Under the pieces are notes generated by a model. The model was not told the origin of the DNA. It saw only the letters and a list, made by a program, of their open reading frames with translations, and did no database searches. The translations under genes were made by a program, and so were the position numbers. Shown piece by piece: positions 13,401-24,600 of a stretch of DNA of 64,000 bases (its first letter is position 1; each line of letters begins with the position of its first letter). This DNA comes from Rotaria sordida. Its lineage: Eukaryota; Rotifera; Eurotatoria; Philodinida; Philodinidae. The stretch covers positions 124,001 to 188,000 of the forward strand of contig CAJNOL010000063.1 of assembly GCA_905250125.1 (NCBI GenBank), written 5' to 3'.

Positions 13401-15488
13401 ACTCATGTGACAAAAGTCTTCACATAAAATATTTATTTATTTTTCAGTCACCTAAACGTAATTAATCAGAATAAAAAATAGTTAAGTAAAATCAAAATTT
13501 TGTGTTCTTTTCGAATATATGATCAGAATATTTCTCTGACTTAGAATTGATTAGGAATGAATCCAATGTTTGTACAGGGTTTTATTTGATGTATTTTTGT
13601 CCAAGCAGCTCTCAGAAAAGTATCAATAATCTTTTACTCGTTCGAATTCAAGTCTTTTATAATAAATGGTTTTAGAAACAATTAAATGTTCTACAAATTA
13701 CCGATTTAGACAGAGATAGAACTGGTATGAGTAGGCCAGAGTGCACCAGACCAATCGGTCTGAAATTCATACCGACATTGAACTGATAAGTTGTCAAGCT
13801 ATTCCATCTGTGGATAGTGATATTTGACATAGTCAACTTTCAACAATGTTTCATTACACGTCTTCTATGAGATACTAAGAGCAAAAAAATTAATAAGATA
13901 CACCAGTAACAATCGGTCCACCGGCAGATTGGCCAGTCTAAAATCTGTATTGGTAGTCGATACTGGTTCTATCTCTGGATTAATAAGTGCTTTAAAATAC
14001 AATTTACACAAACTATGAATAACAGCAAAAAAATGTCATTTCTTCGAAATGTTATTTTTCATCCCTTTTCAATATTAATCTACAGCTTATCAACCTTAAA
14101 TCAAAGAGATATTCTGCACATACGACAGAACAATAGATAAGACTGCTGCTAATGAACTACTTTTGGTTCTTATCAGATGCTTTTAACGACTGAAACATGA
14201 ACAAAGATCACCTTCGACTCTGTCAAACATTTTATTCATTCCTAAGTCAGAGAAATAGTCAGATCACATATTCGAAAAGGACACAAAATTCTTATTTTTA
14301 GTTAACTACTTTTGATTTTCACTATTTGCGTTTAGGTGATTAAAAATCGAATAAACATTTTAATGCTTCTTTCTCTGAAACATTCAAAATCGGTAACTTA
14401 ACCACTAGTTAAAGTTAAACAGTTCGATAGATTCAATTCAATGATGTCGATCTGCGTAAGATTAACTATAGTACTGATAAATAATAAAGTATTTACCCTT
14501 TGTAGTCTCTTGATGTTCTGTTGTAGCTGCTTTTAAATCGGCAGATAAATTAATATCTGATGACTGATCAATCACCTCGTTTTGATTTCTTAAAATATAA
14601 ATTAATTTATTGAAAAATTTATTTGATAAAATTTTACTTAGTGTCATCATTTACAACATTTGTTGCCGAATTTTTTTCTTCATCAATCGTTGCTGATTGA
14701 TTATCCTGTTGTTCTGATTTCGATTGATTTGAATGTTGTTGTTCGTCGGACGACGGGATTTCTTTAATAATAGACTCTAACTTGGCACTATTATTGCCAA
14801 CAGATGATGGATATAACTCTGCTCCTATTTTTTCTATATCTTTCTGCTCCTCCTCAATACTCTTACTCACAAACGGTTTCATCTCTACATTGTTGTCATT
14901 GCTTGAAATATCCAAAACATTTTGTTCATTGTTTATAACTTGTTGATTCGATGTTGTATTTGAATTTTCATTCGATGAACTATCGATGGACGATTTTTTG
15001 CTACGTGCTCGTGTTTTTTTCTCGAATGTTGAAGAAACAATAGCAATATCATCTACTTTAGAAACATTTATTGTTGAATATTGTTCATCTTCTACAGATG
15101 ATGATATAGGTAATTGTTGAAGAGTAGGTATTATTGGTGCAGAAGATGGAAAATCATCTTGTGGTATTGATAAAGTGTATACAGATGGATGTTGAGCAGT
15201 AGCCTAAAAGGGAAAAGCACTATTAAAATTTCATTGTTTCTTAGAAATTGATTCTTTTACTTGATCATCAATCGGTAAAGTTGTATGTATGACTGGTGTT
15301 TCATTTTGTGGATGTTCAACTGAATCACTTAATAATGATTGTTCAGGTTCTTTTTTTAAAGCAGCATGTAATTTAGTTATAAGATCTTTTTTATTTCCTG
15401 ATGTCGAACAACCACGTCGTTTAAGTTCAGCACGTAATTCAACATTTGTCATTGTATCAATATGTGTTAATTGATCTTCTGCCATCAT
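10446..15488 (-). CDS. ACIN1: Acinus homologue (SAP, RRM and RNPS1-SAP18-binding motif)
   Basis: Thirteen exons (15488-15261, 15203-14638, 14588-14497, 13332-13187, 12082-11861, 11801-11690, 11631-11438, 11382-11275, 11214-11166, 11097-10906, 10842-10745, 10680-10582, 10529-10446) sum to 2190 bp, 729 residues, with every phase matching. Acinus is a nuclear subunit of the ASAP complex (with RNPS1 and SAP18) that joins spliceosomes and the exon-junction complex. Visible: an N-terminal SAP DNA/RNA-binding domain (about 10-47), a long Ser/Gln-rich linker, an RRM (about 475-550, with YISGLTRPF and the KIKSQCLVA strand), the RSB motif [21 protein letters not shown] (about 645-670), and a basic Arg/Ser/Glu tail. 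The protein is shorter than vertebrate long isoforms because the linker is small. Introns 3 and 4 exceed 1.1 kb and hold palindromic elements; the others are small. Confidence 0.93.
12212..12740. mobile_element. Palindromic (fold-back) element in acinus intron 4
   Basis: The left arm from 12212 and the right arm ending near 12740 are imperfect inverted copies over about 200 bp each, meeting near 12475. Matching blocks include GAGGTATAAAAAACTTC on the left and its complement on the right. There is no coding capacity, which fits a MITE or fold-back element. Confidence 0.75.
12740..13110. repeat. Copy (one arm) of the repeat family also at 25128-25820
   Basis: Phrases such as GAGTTATGATTCC, TCAGT.AATTGTAGGATA and the flanking pyrimidine runs match the palindrome in a PLC-beta intron at 25200-25800. 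The identity is degenerate, so this is an old insertion. It lies directly beside the palindrome at 12212-12740. Confidence 0.55.
13442..14347. mobile_element. Inverted-repeat element in acinus intron 3, with a second element inside
   Basis: The left arm (13442-13580: TCACCTAAACG, ATTTTGTGT.CTTTTCGAATAT, TTTCTCTGACTTAG) and the right arm (14215-14347) are inverted copies. The centre is occupied by a different repeat at 13715-13985. No transposase is recognisable. It fits entirely between the splice sites at 13333 and 14497, so the gene frame is unaffected. Confidence 0.7.
13715..13985. mobile_element. MITE-like element with CAGAGATAGAAC ends, nested in the previous element
   Basis: Its two ends are inverted: CAGAGATAGAACTGGTA on the left and the complement of CAGAGATAGAACCAGTA on the right. 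The interior, for example CTATTCCATCTGTGGATAGT and GACATAGTCAACTTTCAAC, recurs at 48087-48265. A third partial copy may start at 35403. Confidence 0.65.
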
Positions 15489-15719
15489 ATTATAAAATAA
15501 GATGAATGAAGAGAAAGAAAAACCAAAAAAGAAAAAACTCGAGAAAATAATCTATAAAATAAAAGCGAACTCGTTTCAAAAAAATATTGCTTTCTAATAT
15601 AGCCATGTTATTTCTCTCTTTCTTTCTTTTTGTAAAGAAAATTACCAAGGAAAAATTTGAATAAAATTACAATAAAAACAAAAGAAAAAAACAATTAAAA
15701 TAAAAATAACTTTTTATGA

Positions 15720-16319
15720 TTAGTCGACGTTTGGATTTGCTTTTCCGGTTAATCTGAAATAAAAAATGGCTACCAACACTATCACAATAGGAATAAGAGA
15801 TTTCATCCATGATGTAGCAACATTATTAGAAGCGCCACCAGTATTTCGATTGTAATTTTCAATTAAAGGACGAGGCTAAATAAAATATATTATTAAATTT
15901 TTCAAATTATTTAATCAATTTTTACTGGAATTATTGGCTTGACATCATCCTAAAAAAGATATTAAAATGAAATATTTCAATAAACATATAATAAATTAAT
16001 TTACTTGATGAAGTTCAGCTATTTCATATGTTTTCATTAGTTCGCGTGCATCAGGACTATGATGAACATCTTCAAATTCATGTGAGGCATCTCTACCATG
16101 TTGTTCTTTCAAAATTTCTTCACCACCTGGATGCTTGAAAAATAAAATTTTTATATTAAATATTCTTAAAAATATATTTTAATAATAAACCTCATCAAGA
16201 AATTTTGTTACATCATATACTCGATTATTGATCACCAGTATACATCTATTTTTATCCTCAGCTAATTGTTTAACTTCACTTAAAGTGAGTACTTGTTTAT
16301 CAGAATTTGAAGTAGCCAT
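15720..16319 (-). CDS. CYB5A: Cytochrome b5, tail-anchored
   Basis: Four exons, 16319-16191, 16133-16005, 15949-15926 (24-bp microexon) and 15875-15720, give 145 residues. It is a haem protein of the endoplasmic reticulum (or outer mitochondrial) membrane that passes electrons to desaturases, P450s and related enzymes. The axial ligands are visible: H44 in HPGG and H68 in VHHSPDA, 24 residues apart as in the family. A C-terminal hydrophobic helix (about 119-138, SLIPIVIVLVAIFYF) followed by a short polar tail fits a tail anchor. It lies 231 bp upstream of the acinus start on the same strand. The symbol names the closest animal type; the paralogue is not certain. Confidence 0.93.
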
Positions 16320-18172
16320 TCTTTTTTTGATGAGACACACAGGAAAATGTTAAAAAAATATGAATATAATACCTAAAATGATGAAACTTAGCATTGATTA
16401 AAGATCAAGATGGATTATTTTTTCCTTTCGTTCGAAAATTTTTATCTCAATGTATTATTTGTATCGATATATGTTTATTAAGACATGACTCGATTTATCA
16501 ATAGGAATAAACCAATCTTTAACCTTGGAAACGAAAATGTTTTTTTTTCTAAAGATATTAAATTTATTTAAATTATAATTTTGAATTTTATCATACAATT
16601 TTGAATTATAAATATTAACATGTGTCTACTAGATGTCGCTAGTCGATAGTGACATCGTGTCGTAAAGACATTCAGACATATATAAGTATTGATATGCCCT
16701 TAGCTGAAGATAAGAATTGTCATCTAGATCAAAGACGTACAACCGGAACACAGCAAAAAATGATAGGAACTTGGAAGTCATCATTGAATGCATTTATTCG
16801 TTAACCAAAACTTTCCAGTTCCGACAGAAAACACCCGCAATTGGGCAATACTGGTACCAGATACGATCATCGTATTCCTACTTTCAAATTTTTTCAATTG
16901 GAAACAATGTCTTTTATGTTCGGTTCTGGCTAAAAACGTACGGAATCATTAGATCGAATACTGCACGGGTGCAACTTTTCATACCCGTACCTGAGTACGG
17001 GTACGAATACTCGACCTGTGAGTTGCATTACTCTAACAGACCGCTGATAGTTGTAAAAAAACCGACCAATTAACTATGTGATCGAGGATATTATTATTAA
17101 ACAACAGTATTAACAACGCATATTTTCATTGTTTTTTTGTATCGCATTGTTAAAAATGAAGTTTGTGTTTCCACAAATCGTTACTTGTCACATCCGTACC
17201 TGGACATGAGTACCCGATTCGTTGGTTGTAGTACTCTATCATTAACCAGAGAGCATATAATTTTATTGGAACAATTCTAATCAAATGATAGTATTTAATT
17301 TATGTGAACAAATATTGAGTGTGAAAGAATTCAACATTCAAAGTTTTCTTGTCATAAAATGATATATTTATAACTGTTAATTTAAATAATGTTTTATGTG
17401 CTCGAACGTTTCCTGTCACTATTTATTTATAAAGGACAAAACTTCTTTTAGATACCATAATTTGATGCGTATTCTTAAATGTTAACCGAAATCTTACATT
17501 GTGAAGCATGATATTCATTTGAACGTAAATACAAAGCAAACTAATTAATTAAATTGAAAGGTTATGATAAAAATGAATTGATATTCTTTTGTTGTTATAT
17601 TTCAAAAAAAAAAAAATTTTTTTTATTTAAATAAGAAAAAAAAACGAATGTCTTAGCATACACTTACATTTTCATAAATGTTCATGTGAATAATTAGTTG
17701 ATGTTAAATAAAATAATAAATTCAGTTCAGTTAAAAACAAAATAGTCAAAAAAATATCTATTGACTTACATTTTAAGTAAACCTATGATAATGTGATTCT
17801 TCGTAAACGTCATGAAATTATTTCTAAATATTTATTCTAGTTTTTTTTTTGTTGTTTAATTACCTATTCAATTTCATATGACGACTAGTATAATTATAAA
17901 ATAAAAGAGCAATAAAATATTATGAATAAACAGATGACAAGTTCTCTTATTTCATATGTATGTCATCTGTAAAATGTGATGATAGAAAAGTAACTAAGAA
18001 AATACAGGAAAAAGAAAAGAAGAAAAAGACAACAGCAAAAAAAAAAAATTAAATATTTCTTTCATTTCAAGGGAGTAACAAAACACCAGAAAATATTCAT
18101 TGCCTTTTCTCTTCTTTTGACTAACTTAAAATAAGAGGCAAGTATAATCAAATTCTTTCTAATTGAAATGAA
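16320..18172. other. Intergenic between divergent cytochrome b5 and coiled-coil genes
   Basis: Shared upstream region of two divergent genes. It holds a G+C-richer patch at 16620-17260 with a degenerate direct repeat (listed separately) and otherwise AT-rich DNA with poly-A/T runs. A frame across 16717-17073 has no recognisable domain and I do not call it a gene. Confidence 0.55.
16955..17245. repeat. Degenerate direct repeat with an embedded palindrome
   Basis: Copy 1 (about 16978-17040) contains the palindrome ACCCGTACCTGAGTACGGGT. Copy 2 (about 17188-17243) carries the same order of blocks, CCGTACCTG, GAGTAC, TTG..TACTCTA. The offset is about 205 bp. It may be the remnant of a mobile-element terminus. 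Confidence 0.5.
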
Positions 18173-18883
18173 ATGCAACATCATAAACAAACTATTCAAC
18201 TTTCGGATCATGTTAAAAATAAAATAAAATATCATCAACCAACTCCATTAAGTCGTTCATCAAATGAATTAACTACATCAGACAATACTGATGATGATAA
18301 TGGTAAGATTAATTCTTTTTTTATTTATATATCACTTTCATTGTAAATAGAAATATTTATTTCATCATCTCCACAAAAATTCTATCGTAAACGTAGTCTT
18401 ACATTTACAACAGATGAAGTTCTACAACCATCAAAATCTGAATATTTACTTACAGATAAAAAAAATAATTTTCAACAAAATCGAATTCTTCAACGACAAA
18501 CATTATGTCAACAATGTATTCGTTATAAAAATCTTCTTCATAATGAACATCAATATTTATTCGGTACTTATCAGAAAAATCGAAAATTAACTGAAGACTT
18601 ACGTTCAACTATTTCACTTAATCATCAATATCAAAAAGAAAATGCAAAATTAAAACAACATTTAACAAAACTAAATGCTCATCTTGAAGAATATAAAAGA
18701 AATTTTAATTTACTTAAACAAAAAATTATATTAGAAAAAACTAATCAATCAAAACAAGAAGTTGAAGTTGATCAATTAAAAAGACTTCGACATGAATTAC
18801 ACGTTTATCAACAAGTTATAGCATCAAAACGACAAGAAGAAGAAAAAAATATTGATTATTATTCTGGTCAAGATTGGATTTAA
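18173..18883 (+). CDS. Uncharacterised coiled-coil protein
   Basis: Two exons, 18173-18302 and 18351-18883, with a 48-bp intron (GTAAGA...ATAG), join in frame to 220 residues. The second exon is open for 177 codons without an early ATG, so the gene is easy to miss. The N-terminal third is polar and Ser/Thr-rich. A CQQC pair lies near 101-104. From about 118 to 205 the chain is charged with heptad-spaced Leu/Ile and no proline, as in a coiled coil. It ends in an acidic aromatic tail (DYYSGQDWI). The open length, exact splice phases and codon pattern support a real gene. I do not recognise the family; a scaffold or cytoskeletal role is only a guess. The ATG at 18173 is preferred because the one at 18168 soon hits a stop. 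Confidence 0.8.
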
Positions 18884-21613
18884 CAAAAAAAAAAACAATC
18901 AGTCATCTATTCATTTTTTGCTGAAACTTTTGTTTTTCGATTTTCTTTTGTTACTCATCGAAATATCAATTTGAAATATATTCTACTCATGTAAAAATTT
19001 AAGCAAAAAAGCTCGCTGAAAAGCGCTTACACTTGCATATTTAAACGCTTCTAAGCACTGGATTTTAACGAATGAACATTCATAGATGATCAGCTACAAC
19101 TGTTATCATAATGTGTCTGTATGTACAGTATCATAGCATAACCCTCAGAAGATTTCGAGCCTTGTTCACATGTAATTCTGAATGAAAATTTTATGTGCAT
19201 TGGAAGAATTATACAGAGTATTAAAAATTGCTTGCTTTTAGTAATAAAATCGGGACCAGAAACAATACAAAATTCTAACTGGAACCGAAAAAAGTAGTTT
19301 TACAGGTCCCTAGTTGTGACGCTTAAATATGAGTACAATCATAGCACTTTTCTGCGATTTTTAGTGTAAGTGCTGTACATTGCTTAGAAATAACAAAAGT
19401 CACAACACTTTTAAGCAATATTGATGATAAACGCTTCACAGCACTTGTAAAACCATTTTCTAAGCTCTATTAAGCGGCTTTCAGCAAGTTCCAACGAGGA
19501 AACTTAAGCATCTTACAGCAACTTACTGAGGTGTAAGCTTTTCTAAGTCGCTTAGAAATATTTTACAAAAACAAAAATTTTCACATGGATAAGGTTGTGG
19601 AAAAAAGTTTAACAACAATGTATTTTTTATTATATTTTTTTTCTGTAACCTAGTTCAAATTCAGATCAGCGATTTTAATAGTCGATGAAATTTTCTATCT
19701 AGCGCATTGTATATCAAAATTTCATAGATGAACTATGATGGCAAGATTTCTAAAAAGCCGGACATAGTAGTTTTCAGATTCCAGAAGTTACTTTTTAGCA
19801 ATGCCGTTTTGAAAAACATAATATGAGGGATCGCCACAGTTTTTACAGACTTCCTTTAAAAAGTTAAAAGTATCACGAAAACCGAAATTTATCAAAAAGT
19901 CGACTAAAAAGATGCCTTCTTTTTTTCGATTTCTGTATTACTTTCAATTTTTTAAGGGAAGATCATGACATACTAAATTCCTATTGCTAGGAAATTTCAA
20001 ATGAAATGACTATGAGAAAATTTTCATGATAATTTAATTCAATGCTTTGAGAAATAAGTCTAGAAATTTAATTTTAATATAAATAGTATATAGAACTGAA
20101 GTGTATACCTTTGAAGATGGGTTGAGTTAGGAAATTCATTTTAATGTGAAAAGAAGTTAGTTGAAATTGGAATAATGTTTTTATAATTCTGTAATAAAAG
20201 ATATCATAAGTGTATAAACAAAAAGGAATTGTCTATTGTTAAGCGATCAGACCGATTTTTTCTCGATGATAGAAGATCCTTCAAAGTTTTCGTTCCTAAG
20301 GAAATCATCTACGAATACTATTTTAAACTTGCACTATTGATCTCAATAAAGCAATAAATTACTATATGAAAGTATCCTACCTATGATCTCAGCTGTTCTT
20401 AAGGTTACACATCTGAAATTTTTAGCATATATACTACCTCAGAAATGTAGATCAACTCGATAGAACCTGTCAGATCCAAAATTTTCGGACTCGGGCCAAT
20501 TTGACAGGCTCCATATCTCAGTTTTGATCGCTTGACTTGAAAAAGAGTTGTGATGTATGATAGCTCTACTTACGGTGAGTTCTATAAAAGAAAGAAGTTT
20601 ACGATCTGACCGATCTATCATTATGTAAAATATCTGCAACTTTTAAACACAAGGCTGGAATTCAATAAAATTTACATTATGACTAGCAATATGAAAGGAC
20701 TACATCATGATAGGTTCGCCGAGTCATAAGTTTCTTCCTATCTGAAATCAATAGAACTCACAGTGAGGAGGATTGCTGTAGATTATAAGTCTTCTTCAAC
20801 ACAAGCGAACAAGACCAGACTAATTCCACTAACCTATATTTCTCAGGCAGTATATAAGCTAAATATTTCACATGTCTAGCTCTAAGAATGATTGAGATCG
20901 CAAGGTGTAAGATACTTTTGGTCAATAGTGCTTGTTCTGCAACAGTACGTATTTGACAACTTTCTTATGAATAAAAACTTTTATGAATTCTCTATCATCG
21001 AGCAAAAAAAGTCAGTTCGATTAACGAAAGTAGACTGGAGACATTGGATTTTTTTATCATCTAGTTATTTATGGGCCAACCTGTATGTTTGCCAGTGATT
21101 TAGACAGTTATTAATTTCATTAGCTAGATTATTATAGACGTCTTGTTCTAAATGTCAGAAAATCATTTGACTGCCTTCATATAGGATGTTTCGTCAAAGT
21201 AAAAAAAAAAAACAAATGAATACTCGATTCAAATTAATCTTTCTATTATTTCGAACAGCAATTAGATAATGATTGACACTTATTATTTTTTAAATATTTT
21301 GACGACAAATGTAAACATTAATATTCGTTGCACATAGAGCAAAAAAAATCAAACAACTGTATATCCGTTGAAGTAAAATAATTAAATGAAAAATCTTGAA
21401 AAATATAATTTCATTATTACACATTGACAGATACATATATAGTTTAATTGGAATGAAAAAAAAAAATGAAAGAATTGATTACTTTTTACAGACCGGGCAA
21501 ACAAAAGAATTAAGTATAAAACGTATGATTGAATTTTTAAAAAAAGAAAACTCTGTGAGTAAATATATTGAGGAAAAAAAATTAAATTCTTCGCATTGTT
21601 GCTATATTGTCCA
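18884..21613. other. Intergenic between convergent coiled-coil and PLC-beta genes, repeat remnants
   Basis: Two convergent genes end here. The DNA holds a patch of AAGCGCTT/GCTTAAGC-type words (19005-19560), a hairpin-forming segment (19855-19975) and a moderately G+C-richer block (20190-20900) that reads like degraded repeat DNA. No gene is recognised. The frame at 21396-21776 is the antisense of the last PLC-beta exon. Confidence 0.55.
19855..19975. repeat. Imperfect hairpin, arms about 38 bp
   Basis: CTTCCTTTAAAAAGTTAAAAG... at about 19860 is the inverted copy of ...CTTTCAATTTTTTAAGGGAAG ending near 19967. The loop is about 35 bp. It may be the core of a fold-back element. Confidence 0.6.
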
Positions 21614-24600
21614 TCATTTTGGTTCTGAATTTATTCTGCTAGTTTTTACTGTATATGGAGAAATAGCTGCTAATGAGGCACTGATTCTCATTTTAGAAGC
21701 ATGTGATGATGATGATGATGGTGAATTATCATATCGTAAATTATCTTCATTATTATTTACCAACTGTTCTAAATGAGATTTGATTTCATCCAATTGATTG
21801 AAATATTTTTCAAGACATTTTTGTATTTCCTAGAAAATGAATTTTTCTTAATTTTAATAAACAAAAAAGAAAAACAATATCTATTTATATTATTTTCACC
21901 TTGGCTTTTTGTTTTTCAAGTTCATCAAGATTTGTTTGTAAATTTATTTGAAGTTGTTCTTTTACGTCTTCATGCATTTCTTCAAGCTGAATAAAAAAAA
22001 AGAAAGCTGTTAGTACGATCCCTACAGGATTAAAATATAGAACATGATGTTACTAATCATACATGTCCATCGCAGCTGAGAAACTGCTGCTGCCGCAATG
22101 TGATGAACTGTAAAAAAAGTTACTATTGCCGCAATGGTATTCAAAACAATGTTTCGATTTTTAAGGCCGTGACTGGTTTGAACTAGAACTGCTACTGCTA
22201 CTTGATCAGATTTGCTAAGTCTTAAAGTATCAAATATATGAACACCTAGATTCTATGGAAATTCATGTATTTTTTGAAATTTCTGCCTAAAAAGCTGCCG
22301 CCGATGCGACGACATTATAAAAATCTCTCCCACGCCACTATGGTTTTTGAAAAAATTTGCCGTTGCCGCCGTGGTGGTGGCGTCTCCATAGACATCTCTG
22401 TTGATAATCATAGGGAGATTATTTTATTCCATCTATTTTTGGACATATTTCTTCACCATACTTTTACTTAATCCTTGACCAATGCAATAATGAAGTAGTT
22501 CATATATTAGAACGAGATGTTATTGACATACGGTCTTTGATCGTATATCAACAACGTCTATCACAATTTGTGACGCGAGGGTAGGAGAGTGTTACTAAGG
22601 TATCTATGATGAAGAGAGAGGCGGTTTTAAGGCATCTGTCAGGTCTGTGATCAGTTGTTTGTAGTGTGCCTGTCAAGTAAATATGGACAACACCGACTTT
22701 TTTAGGATTGGAATCACTCGTCCGAAATTACGAATACAACTACAACAATATCGTTGTTCAGGAATGAGTAGAAATCACAAGGATTTGTTGGACCTTGAGG
22801 AAAATAATATTGTTGAAGAACAAGAAAATGATGAACTAAATTTTTGTAACTTTTGCAAGTGTGATTACAAAAGCGATTGTAAATTAATATACATATATCC
22901 TGTGATTGAAATGTACTTTTTTTAAATATTGTTTAAATAGATTTCTGAACGACTAGTTTAACCTTTTGTAAGAAGATAAAGAAATGTTTTATTGTCTTTC
23001 ATGAAAATACTTCCAACTCCAATATTCTTGTGACTTGGAATCGGAAGACTCCAGGTTTTTTTGCTATCGGAATCGCCCATTCTTACAGTCCCGATCTATG
23101 ACGATCTGTTGATCGTATCTGTCATGCTCTAGAGAGAGACGAATTCCTATCCTATATACTTCAACATTGCTTTTAGACTAATTTTTACAAAATAAATTTA
23201 TTTATAGTGGCTTCCAAATTTGTTCGATGCGATTTTTTCATCCGCTGTCGTAAACAGTAATAAAAAACAAAATATTGACTTACGTAGAAAATATCATTTC
23301 CAACAAGAGTTTTCAAAGATGAAAATGATTGTTAGTTTCTTAAGAATAAGAGTCTCTGGAAAACCAAAAACCAAGATTTTTTAACTCTTAGAATTTCATA
23401 AATAGAATTCTGTTTGACTCATCGAAAACAATTCTTTACAATATGAGACATCTTCTGGCTCTCTACAACGTTTATTAATAGAGATACATCAAACCTTATG
23501 GAATGCACATAAATGTTTTTTCCACATGAAATATCAGCAAAAACGACTTTTGTACCTTGCGTAAGTTTGATGCAGTTCGGTTAAAAAAAATGTCGTAGCG
23601 AATCGAGAAACATTTCATATTATATGAAGAATTGTTTGCTGTATCAGTTTTAGAAATTTAACTGAATTCTAGCAACTGATAAATCTTGTTCAGGGTTTTC
23701 GAGAGGTTCTATATGGAAGAAACTAACAACAGTTTTCTTCTTGTAAAAATTTTTGCTAGAAATCAAATTCTCTATTCAAATCACTACTTTAGATTTTTAT
23801 TAGCATCTATTACAACAGTAGAAAATTTAAATAATAGAATCATTTTGGAAACAACTATATTGTAAGAAAAAAACAACAATGAGATTTACCGTTCGACTAG
23901 TTAATGTACCAGCTTTTGAATTCGATTGAGAACTTTTTTGTTTTAACATAGTAATCTGATTCCTATAAAAAATAAAATTAAAATTAAAAATGAATAAACA
24001 ATCTGATTATTTGAATATAATTTTCTTCAACTTACCGATCTTTTTCAGTTTTTTCAATATCATTTGTTTCTCGTTTTATTTGAGATTGAACATATTCATT
24101 CACGCGAGATTTTTCTCTAACAATCAAAATGATTTATAATATTAATAATGCTTTGACATTGACTTACTCTTGAAGAATATTATCAATTTGATTGATTTGC
24201 CTTCTATAATCATTTCTTATATATTTTTCTATTTTATCATAATACTAAAAGAAGTAATAAATTCGATATGAAAACTTTTTATTTTGATATTTAAACTTAA
24301 AAAAATGCGAACTTCATTTAAACTTTCACATTCTAATTCTTCTTGTTGAGTAAATTTTTTTGAATACAATGTGAGTAAAGATTGTTCAATATTCTTAAAA
24401 AAAAAAGAGAAGAAATATAGAATAAAATTAATTAATAAATTAATTTAATATTAGTTGAATAATAACTTGTTTATGACTATCACTTGTTATTTGACATTTA
24501 TTTTCTGAATTATTTGCCATATTTGAATTGTCAGGATGGACATAGGTTTCATCATATTGAAGATTAAGACATTTTTGAAAATGATCTTCTTTCTCTTCAA

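Noticed and set aside
16717..17073. Open frame of 118 codons in the cytochrome b5 upstream region
   Set aside because: No homology, spans the repeat with the CCGTACCTG palindrome, and has no splice context.
21396..21776. Plus-strand frame with an Asp-rich run resembling an EF-hand
   Set aside because: It is the antisense of the last PLC-beta exon (21829-21614), whose Ser-rich stretch reads as Asp on the other strand.
22683..22925. 80-codon frame inside a PLC-beta intron with several Cys
   Set aside because: No known motif spacing for a zinc finger and no transcript-like context. It could be a remnant, but support is lacking.
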